Positions 7,329 to 12,484 of a DNA stretch of 12,484 nt are shown piece after piece (the first letter of the stretch is position 1; each line of letters begins with the position of its first letter). The notes under the pieces are model-generated. The model was given only the letters and a program-made list of their open reading frames with translations, was not told where the DNA came from and made no database searches. Source of the DNA: Mageeibacillus sp. UBA3708 (GTDB lineage: Bacteria; Bacillota; Clostridia; Saccharofermentanales; Saccharofermentanaceae); assembly GCA_002371375.1 (NCBI GenBank), contig DFIB01000078.1, positions 1 to 12,484 of the forward strand, written 5' to 3'. Both the position numbers and the translations under genes were made by a program.

Positions 7329-7371
7329 CACCGGTTCAGTTTATTCGTCCGGCTCCGGCAAATGACGCATC

Positions 7372-8010
7372 TCAGAAATACGGATTGATCTTTATCTCGG
7401 TGCCTACATTGGTCGCCGGCCCGTGTCCGGGGTATATCGCGGTATTTACGGGATATCTCTTGAAGATATCTATCGACTCCATCATCTCAGACAGATTGCC
7501 CGTAGGAAAATCTGTTCTTCCGACAGACCCCATGAATACAGTATCTCCGCTGAACAGGACGGTCTCACCGGAACCTTTGTCAGTCACCTCAAATGTAACA
7601 GATCCGGAAGTATGTCCGGGAGTGGGAATAGCCCTGATATTAATGTACGGATCATCACCAAAGAGTTCAGGCAGCGAATCGACATCGCGCGTTACCATCG
7701 TGTAAGGCTCGCCCCTGCCCGTCATAGAAGAGCAGTTGCTTCGGGGATCAGCCAGCAGGGCACGGTCCGTATCCGACATGATGAAAGGAACATCACCCAG
7801 GAGTTCCTGCCACTTACCTGCACAATATATATGATCGAAGTGAGCATGCGTGATCAATACCGCTCTCACCCGGTCACGCTCAAATCCTTCAAACCCTGCG
7901 GCAACAACATCAGGATCCACTGAAGGATCGACAATAATACAGCCTCCGTCATAGGATATGATGAACATATTTGAAGACAGAGGGCCGTACGGTAAGGTAA
8001 TGATCTGCAT
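7372..8010 (-). CDS. Glyoxalase II-like metallo-beta-lactamase hydrolase (YcbL/GloB type)
   Basis: A 212-residue metallo-beta-lactamase-fold hydrolase of the single-domain YcbL/glyoxalase II-like group. All metal-binding motifs are present: T54-H-A-H-F-D-H60, H133 in PTPGHTSGS, D156 in FSGDTVFMGSVGRTDFPTGN, and H196 in YPGHGPATNVGTEIKINPYF. These GRTDFP and GPAT-x-x-G-E patterns are typical of thioester hydrolases such as S-lactoylglutathione or related hydrolases. The true substrate cannot be read from sequence, and persulfide dioxygenases share part of the pattern. It starts at ATG 8010, 8 bases after the stop of the MgsA-like gene. It has no clear ribosome site of its own (only AAGAA nearby), so translation probably depends on coupling with that gene. 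Confidence 0.88.
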   Translation of the reverse strand: MQIITLPYGPLSSNMFIISYDGGCIIVDPSVDPDVVAAGFEGFERDRVRAVLITHAHFDHIYCAGKWQELLGDVPFIMSDTDRALLADPRSNCSSMTGRGEPYTMVTRDVDSLPELFGDDPYINIRAIPTPGHTSGSVTFEVTDKGSGETVLFSGDTVFMGSVGRTDFPTGNLSEMMESIDIFKRYPVNTAIYPGHGPATNVGTEIKINPYF

Positions 8011-8018
8011 CAGGATTC

Positions 8019-8414
8019 TTAATTGTCCTTCTTCCAGGAACGGTAATCAAGATCGCCCTGATCAATGGCAAGGATAAGCATCTCAGCCGTAGCGATATTC
8101 GTGGAATACGGAATATTGTTAATGTCACAAACATTAAGCAGATCGCTCGTCTTCGTGGCGAACCCGAGTCTTCCGTCATGAATGTAGATAACGGCATCAA
8201 TCTCATCGAACTCGGCGCGTGAGGCAAGCTGCTCAGAACCGCTCTCATAATCAACAGACAATCCGGAGATATCAAGACTTACAGAATCCCTGAGCAACTT
8301 GGCAGTATTATAAGCAGCAATAAGTGTGTGCTTACTAAGCAGATGCTTATATGCAATGCAGAAATTAACCAGAAGCTCAGTCTTGCGGTTGTCCGCCATC
8401 AGCACTATCTTCAT
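8019..8414 (-). CDS. Methylglyoxal synthase (MgsA)-like protein lacking the catalytic residues
   Basis: A 131-residue protein with the MgsA fold signature. FCIAYKHLLSKH matches the N-terminal helix, EIDAVIYIHD the central strand, and CDINNIPYSTNIATAE the C-terminal signature. MgsA turns dihydroxyacetone phosphate into methylglyoxal. Against Bacillus MgsA, recalled from memory and aligned without gaps up to residue 80, the active site is gone. AHD near residue 8 is ADN, ATGTTG (33-38) is AAYNTA, and SGPLGGDQQ with the catalytic aspartate is VDYESGSEQ. The PHEPD segment with the catalytic histidine is replaced by ATKTS with a 2-residue deletion. The reading frame is intact, with ATG 8414 and GGAGG 5 bases upstream. 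It has its own promoter and leads into a glyoxalase II-like gene. It is probably a non-catalytic descendant with a binding or regulatory role; an altered enzyme is possible. Confidence 0.82.
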   Translation of the reverse strand: MKIVLMADNRKTELLVNFCIAYKHLLSKHTLIAAYNTAKLLRDSVSLDISGLSVDYESGSEQLASRAEFDEIDAVIYIHDGRLGFATKTSDLLNVCDINNIPYSTNIATAEMLILAIDQGDLDYRSWKKDN

Positions 8415-8419
8415 AGATA

Positions 8420-8424
8420 CCTCC
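8420..8424 (-). promoter_or_regulatory. Ribosome binding site setting the MgsA-like start
   Basis: GGAGG lies 5 bases before ATG 8414. The GTG at 8426, four codons earlier in the same frame, overlaps this site, so it is not the start. ATG 8414 also gives the MKI-type beginning of the MgsA family. Confidence 0.75.
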
Positions 8425-8443
8425 ACTAATTCGTCACATTACT

Positions 8444-8452
8444 ATTATATCA
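8444..8452 (-). promoter_or_regulatory. Extended -10 promoter of the MgsA-like/hydrolase operon
   Basis: TGA-TATAAT on the minus strand is a perfect -10 hexamer with the TGn extension. There is no recognisable -35 hexamer, as often seen with extended -10 promoters. Transcription from near 8437 gives a leader of about 22 bases before ATG 8414. The dyad at 8468-8494 covers the place where a -35 box would lie. Confidence 0.68.
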
Positions 8453-8467
8453 ATTCAATTCCAACAT

Positions 8468-8494
8468 ATTATTTGTGCATAACGACCAAATAAT
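8468..8494. promoter_or_regulatory. 27-bp dyad upstream of the MgsA-like promoter, candidate operator
   Basis: ATTATTTG (8468-8475) and CAAATAAT (8487-8494) form a perfect inverted repeat with 8-base arms and an 11-base spacer. The promoter-proximal arm falls at the -35 position of the extended -10 promoter at 8444-8452. Arm length and 19-base centre-to-centre spacing (about two helical turns) suit a dimeric regulator. No regulator gene is adjacent, so the binder is unknown. Confidence 0.5.
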
Positions 8495-8508
8495 CATAGC
8501 AAAAATGT

Positions 8509-8521
8509 ATTAGTGACTAAT
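8509..8521. repeat. Short palindrome after the mrdA stop
   Basis: ATTAGT-G-ACTAAT is a perfect palindrome with a single central base, 5 bases after the PBP2 stop codon. As RNA it could form a 5-bp stem with a 3-base loop, followed by ACATTTTTG. That makes a weak candidate terminator for the mre operon; a protein site is equally possible. Confidence 0.4.
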
Positions 8522-8526
8522 TCTCA

Positions 8527-10878
8527 TTACTGTTCGGTCTGACCTTCAGTCGGAGTAATCGAATCAAGAACATCTCCCGTGGTAGGATACGACTTCATTG
8601 CTTCAGATATTGTATTGATATCCGTGTTGAAGTAAGCAGCGAGAAGCTTTTTGGCGATTATGATCGTGGACGAACCCCACTCACCGTTCTCAACGATAAG
8701 TGCGATCGCTACCTCAGGATTCTCCCTCGGCGCGTAGCAGATGAACAGACCGTTGGAATACTCTTTACGTATCTTCTCATAACCGGTCTCGGCCGTTCCC
8801 GTCTTGCACACAACTTCGATCGGGAAATGGTCGAACTGGTTCTTAGCCGTGCTTCTCCAGGAAGATGTTCCCGTAACGACGCATCTCATCGCTCTTCTGA
8901 CGGCCTGAATATTCTCTTCCTTAATGCCGATGTCTACCGGCTCTTCACCGCCTTTGTACAGGATCGAGCCGTCAGAAGCGACCACATTGTCGATGACATA
9001 AGGCGTAACCAGTTTGTTCGTTGCAATACCTGCCGTATATCTGCAGAGCTGCAGGATCGTAAAGCAGTTATCGAACTGGCCGATCGAAGACTGTGCAGTA
9101 TTTGCAGGGAACCAGGTTCTGTCATACTCGGACTCATGCAGGAGCCTCTTGTTCTCACGGCTTGCGACAACGCCCGAGATCTCACCGGGGATATCGATCC
9201 CCGACTTCTCACCGAGACCGAACTTCAATGCCATTCTTGAGATATAGTCGATACCGGTCTCTACACCGAGCTTCATAAAGTAGATGTTACATGATGTAGC
9301 CATTGCGCTGTCGAGATTCAGCTGGCCGTGACCGGAATACGGGTACTCAAGACAGCGGAATATCCAGCCGCCGATGTCGATCGGGCTTTCGCACCTGATC
9401 CAGTTGGAAGATGGCGTAATAACGTTCTCCTCAAGTGCCGCCAGCGCAGTAACCGGCTTAAAAGTCGAACCGGGCGCGTACATTGACATAATAGCTCTGT
9501 TCCACAAAGGGAGGTCCTGGGCGGTGATCGCCTCATATTCGTCGATGCCGAGGTAGTATTTCACCTGCTCCATGGCCTGAGGATCGTTATAATTAGCAAG
9601 AATGAAGTCATTCGGGTCATAGTTCGGATACGAGCCCATCGCAAGGACCGAACCGGTATTGACATTCATCATAACGAAAGCACCTGAGCTCGCTGTCTTA
9701 AAACCCTGATGGGAACGCGCTTCAGCCGCCTGCGCCTCTGCTATAAAGTCTTTGAGTGCATTCGTACCGATTTCCTGAAGTCTTGAATCGATAGTAAGAT
9801 TCACCGTGGCGCCGGGAACAGCGGGAATGCCGTATTCAGACGGATAGAAAGCGCCGTCCGTTCCATCCGTTGTCCATATGTTGTATGCGGATACTCCGGA
9901 CGTACCGTGCAGATATCTCTCCATCTGACCCTCAACACCGGACTTGCCGACCATATCGCTGCTGGTATAACCGAAATCCTGAAGTTGCGAATACGATTCG
10001 GGAGAGATCTTACCTACATACCCCAGCACATGACATGAATACAGTGCCCATGGCGAATATGTCCTGTCGTATTTCTTGCCCGACACTATGCCGATATAGT
10101 GATAATTCTGCTCATTGATCAGCGAAATAAGCTCATCGGGACAGTCTGAAGCGATCTCTACGGGATTGCCTTTCTGGAACATCCAGTTATCCTTGAATAT
10201 CTGGTATCTCAGTCTTATGATCCTGTACGCCTCATCTACGGAATACTTCGGATCCACCTTGAACAGCCTCCTCAGATACAGAAAAAACACTTCGGGATCG
10301 ATCTTTACATATCTGTCGGAATAAGTAACTATGATACCTTCCTTGAAATCCTCAAGAGCGAAGAGATTGTTGTCAGTCTGCCACAGCTTGATCTCTTCCT
10401 CATCCTTTAGAAATTCATATTTGGAGGGCTCGCCGGGAACGACGGACATATATTCATCAAGGCTTGACACCGTGGTGCAATTGTATTGTTCAAACAGGTA
10501 GCTCAGCTCGAGGCACTCGGTGTTGAGAGTTGTATCATCCAGATCCGCGTTAGCGATATACAGAACATTATAAGGTGTACTCGATGCGAGCATCACGCCG
10601 TTACAGTCATAGATATCGCCTCTCGGGGCATTAACGGTCATCTGCCTCGCGACGCCCTTCGTAACAACAGAGATGGTCTTCTGATAATCAGAGAACTGAA
10701 GCCCGGCCGTCATAAAGAAGATGATCACGCCGAATGATACAAATATAAGCGCAAGGTCAAAATAGCGGTTCGATATAACCGACATGAAGGCTGACAAAAA
10801 GCCGCTGTCCTTCTCCCCGTTCTTATCACGGTGCGAATCGAAAGCACCAAATCCGGTATTTCTCAGATCGTCAGCCAA
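8527..10878 (-). CDS. mrdA: Penicillin-binding protein 2 (class B transpeptidase of the elongasome)
   Basis: A class B penicillin-binding protein that cross-links peptidoglycan during cell elongation, anchored in the membrane with its catalytic domain outside. In 783 residues it has a cytoplasmic tail, one membrane segment at about 40-60, and the PBP dimerisation domain (APRGDIYDCNGVMLASS at 84-100 and VGKSGVEGQMERYLHG at 310-325). The transpeptidase domain holds all three motifs: S471-TFK (active serine), S529-CN and K692-TG. It is longer than the roughly 630 residues of Escherichia coli PBP2, mainly through extra sequence in residues about 115-260, as in many Firmicutes. The start is TTG at 10878, supported by GGGGAG 8 bases upstream, and overlaps the mreD end by 16 bases. 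This indicates coupled translation with mreD. Confidence 0.95.
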   Translation of the reverse strand: MADDLRNTGFGAFDSHRDKNGEKDSGFLSAFMSVISNRYFDLALIFVSFGVIIFFMTAGLQFSDYQKTISVVTKGVARQMTVNAPRGDIYDCNGVMLASSTPYNVLYIANADLDDTTLNTECLELSYLFEQYNCTTVSSLDEYMSVVPGEPSKYEFLKDEEEIKLWQTDNNLFALEDFKEGIIVTYSDRYVKIDPEVFFLYLRRLFKVDPKYSVDEAYRIIRLRYQIFKDNWMFQKGNPVEIASDCPDELISLINEQNYHYIGIVSGKKYDRTYSPWALYSCHVLGYVGKISPESYSQLQDFGYTSSDMVGKSGVEGQMERYLHGTSGVSAYNIWTTDGTDGAFYPSEYGIPAVPGATVNLTIDSRLQEIGTNALKDFIAEAQAAEARSHQGFKTASSGAFVMMNVNTGSVLAMGSYPNYDPNDFILANYNDPQAMEQVKYYLGIDEYEAITAQDLPLWNRAIMSMYAPGSTFKPVTALAALEENVITPSSNWIRCESPIDIGGWIFRCLEYPYSGHGQLNLDSAMATSCNIYFMKLGVETGIDYISRMALKFGLGEKSGIDIPGEISGVVASRENKRLLHESEYDRTWFPANTAQSSIGQFDNCFTILQLCRYTAGIATNKLVTPYVIDNVVASDGSILYKGGEEPVDIGIKEENIQAVRRAMRCVVTGTSSWRSTAKNQFDHFPIEVVCKTGTAETGYEKIRKEYSNGLFICYAPRENPEVAIALIVENGEWGSSTIIIAKKLLAAYFNTDINTISEAMKSYPTTGDVLDSITPTEGQTEQ

Positions 10879-11495
10879 TTTCCGCTCTCCCCGTATGTCA
10901 GTTCCTTATTATTCCTGTCTTTCCTGCGCTTGCCCCTGTAAGGTGCAGGTCCCAGGAAATTCAAAAGCATAAAAATTACAACAGATGCAGCGGCATTCAT
11001 CAGAACAGAAGGAAGGATCGACGTCCTCATTATGGCCAATATCCCGCGCGCTCCGCCTGTACCCGATATAATAGAACTCCATAATGAACTGATAACATTG
11101 CCGGACACTTTGTATATCACCGTATAACAAATTACAGCAAGTATCCCCAGCAGAAGATTGCGGTTTGTTCTTCCCTCGAAGAATACTGCTCCGAAAGCTC
11201 CGGCCAGGAATAAAACAAGCATTCCGATCCCGAAAGCGACAGACAACGTCCCCCCGGGGCCGGCAACGACAGGCGCTGCCAGCACATCCCGCATCAACCC
11301 CATAAGGATTCCGACAATAAGACCTTCCCTGAAGCCGTAGATGAATCCGGTCAGAACTGCAAATACCAGCATGATATCGGCCGTCTGTCCCCACAATGTC
11401 AGGCGCGAAGATAAAGTAACCTGTATCGAAGGGATCAGCAGGATGTAAATCGTATAAACGATGATCTTACGCCATGGAATGCCGTCGATCTTCAT
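10863..11495 (-). CDS. mreD: Rod shape-determining protein MreD
   Basis: MreD is an integral membrane component of the elongation complex, working with MreC, PBP2 and RodA. The 210-residue protein is largely hydrophobic, with about five or six membrane segments (approximately 11-28, 38-55, 58-72, 84-106, 112-128 and 160-180). It carries the family pattern GFIYGFREGLIVGILMGLMRDVL. It is longer than a typical MreD of about 165-175 residues and ends in a charged tail (residues about 184-210, PYRGKRRKDRNNKEL) that should lie in the cytoplasm. ATG 11495 overlaps the mreC stop by the classic ATGA arrangement and has a GGGGGAA ribosome site. Its own end overlaps the PBP2 start by 16 bases. Confidence 0.9.
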   Translation of the reverse strand: MKIDGIPWRKIIVYTIYILLIPSIQVTLSSRLTLWGQTADIMLVFAVLTGFIYGFREGLIVGILMGLMRDVLAAPVVAGPGGTLSVAFGIGMLVLFLAGAFGAVFFEGRTNRNLLLGILAVICYTVIYKVSGNVISSLWSSIISGTGGARGILAIMRTSILPSVLMNAAASVVIFMLLNFLGPAPYRGKRRKDRNNKELTYGESGNWLTI

Positions 11496-12409
11496 TGTTG
11501 TTCCCCCGCGGCATCAGCCGCACCGGCCTGAACACCGGCATCATCCTGTGCGGATTTCCCGACAGGAACAAGAACAAAGACATCCTTCAGCCTGCCGATA
11601 CCGGAATACGGTTCAAGGACCGCAGTAATATTAAGCTCGTTAGAGCTGTCGACCGACACGATCTTGCCTATCGGAATACCCTCAGGGAACAGACCGCCTT
11701 CACCGGAGGTAACTATCTCGGCACCTACATCGGGAATATTGTTCGGATCGATCTCCGTTATCCTGCACAAGCCGTCAGTCTTGAGAGCCGTATTGCCCGT
11801 CAGCAGATAATTCGCGCCGTTGACTTCATTGACCTTGCAGCTTACGGCAAAGCCTTCATGTATGAGCGGAAGTACCCTGCTCTCCTTGTCAGATACTTCG
11901 ATTACCCTGCCGACAAGATTCATGTTAACATCAACTACGATGTAGGACAGTCCGGCATCAAGAGAGAGACCTTCATCCTTGCCTATTCCAACTCTGACAG
12001 ATGAGAACCATTCGTCCGCTTCAGTCGACAGGATCGACGCACCGTAGACCTCAAAATTACTGAAAGTATCCTTGATGTGGAATGCATCCTTCAGTTCTTC
12101 ATATCTGATAGCTGCTTCCTCGTTCTGCCTGAGCTTATACTGGAGCATGGCAACCTCGCGCCTCAGCTCCTCGTTCTCCTTCCTGATGGCCATCCCGTCA
12201 AAAACGGCGGAATTGAAATCATCGACAGATCCGGTCAGACTGCCGATGCCGTTCTGAACCGGCTTGATGATTCCGCCGAAAAACTGAGACAACTTACCTG
12301 CATTGAGCGGGGAGCCCGGAAGCGCGCCAAGAAGGATGACTGCTATGAGAACAAGCACAACAGCCGATACAACAAACCATCTTGATGTCAGTAATTTACG
12401 CAGGCGCAC
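11492..12409 (-). CDS. mreC: Rod shape-determining protein MreC
   Basis: MreC links cytoplasmic MreB to PBP2 and activates wall synthesis. In 305 residues it has one membrane anchor at about 11-30 and a coiled coil at about 72-112 (IRKENEELRREVAMLQYKL). The periplasm-side beta-rich MreC domain runs to about residue 283 and contains the family signature TSGEGGLFPEGIPIGKIVSV. A low-complexity Ala/Gly/Asp tail ends in AAGEQQ. The only in-frame start is GTG at 12409, because a stop codon precedes it directly. There is no visible Shine-Dalgarno site; the gene starts 7 bases after the stop of the SEC-C protein, so reinitiation from that gene is likely. It overlaps mreD by four bases. Confidence 0.94.
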   Translation of the reverse strand: MRLRKLLTSRWFVVSAVVLVLIAVILLGALPGSPLNAGKLSQFFGGIIKPVQNGIGSLTGSVDDFNSAVFDGMAIRKENEELRREVAMLQYKLRQNEEAAIRYEELKDAFHIKDTFSNFEVYGASILSTEADEWFSSVRVGIGKDEGLSLDAGLSYIVVDVNMNLVGRVIEVSDKESRVLPLIHEGFAVSCKVNEVNGANYLLTGNTALKTDGLCRITEIDPNNIPDVGAEIVTSGEGGLFPEGIPIGKIVSVDSSNELNITAVLEPYSGIGRLKDVFVLVPVGKSAQDDAGVQAGAADAAGEQQ

Positions 12410-12416
12410 TTAATTA

Positions 12417-12484
12417 TCAGAGATTCTTGCCGCAGCACTTCTTGTATTTCTTACCTGAACCGCATGGACAGGGATCGTTTCTTC
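12417..12484 (-). CDS. C-terminal SEC-C zinc motif of an upstream protein (partial)
   Basis: The last 21 complete codons before the TGA at 12419-12417 read RNDPCPCGSGKKYKKCCGK followed by NL. This is the SEC-C motif, CxC-(8)-CC, a zinc site that in SecA binds SecB or ribosomes and also ends many otherwise unrelated proteins. The identity of the protein is not visible. It could be a second SecA, or a stand-alone SEC-C-domain protein. A housekeeping secA start is already present at 298, so this is not simply the same gene unless the sequence is duplicated or circular. It ends 7 bases before mreC and may be in the same operon. Confidence 0.85.
   Translation of the reverse strand, partial: RNDPCPCGSGKKYKKCCGKNL

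Noticed and set aside
7423-7923. 166-codon open frame on the plus strand
   Set aside because: It lies opposite the metallo-beta-lactamase gene, which has all its motifs. There is no independent support.
1-12484. Window as a circularised contig joining the SEC-C tail to the SecA start
   Set aside because: Both pieces point the same way, so the SecA start at 298 could run off the left end into the SEC-C end. But a closed molecule of about 15 kb carrying pheST and mreCD is implausible. Duplication or a second SEC-C protein is more likely.
1-12484. CRISPR arrays, tRNA or rRNA genes, insertion sequences, phage genes
   Set aside because: No spaced direct repeats, cloverleaf sequences, transposase motifs or terminal inverted repeats were seen.

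Overview
The window is chromosomal DNA from a Gram-positive anaerobe of the class Clostridia. This is inferred from clostridial-style MreC-MreD-PBP2 synteny with an MgsA-type gene next to it, a YerC/YecD (TrpR-like) gene directly before secA, a DUF5702-type Tad-associated protein, and strong GGAGG-type ribosome sites. No species can be named. Every supported gene is on the minus strand, so transcription runs from high to low coordinates. Gene density is high and no gene-free stretch exceeds 300 bases.

Layout in transcription order. (1) 12484-12417: the last residues of a protein ending in a SEC-C zinc motif. (2) 12409-8527: mreC, mreD and a class B PBP2 (mrdA), overlapping by a few bases; they are the cell-elongation machinery. 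(3) 8494-7372: a promoter with a 27-bp dyad, then a short MgsA-fold protein and a glyoxalase II-like metallo-beta-lactamase protein in one operon. (4) 7270-3751: an extended -10 promoter and pheS-pheT. (5) 3698-1009: a strong hairpin covering part of the first ribosome site, then three genes for a TadE-like small membrane protein, a DUF5702 protein and a TadE-like pseudopilin. (6) 974-1: a promoter, a 76-residue single-pass membrane protein, a YerC/YecD regulator and the first 99 residues of SecA, cut just before its Walker A lysine.

The most notable object is the MgsA-like protein at 8019-8414. It keeps the fold signature and the expected chromosomal place of methylglyoxal synthase, but the catalytic and phosphate-binding residues are replaced. 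It is co-transcribed with a glyoxalase II-like hydrolase whose metal ligands are intact. The second is a compact Tad-like pseudopilin set with no motor, platform or prepilin peptidase genes nearby, preceded by a hairpin that could act as terminator, translational switch or both. The third is the SEC-C tail where mreB would be expected, while an ordinary secA begins at the other end of the window. No CRISPR array, tRNA, rRNA, transposase or phage gene was seen.
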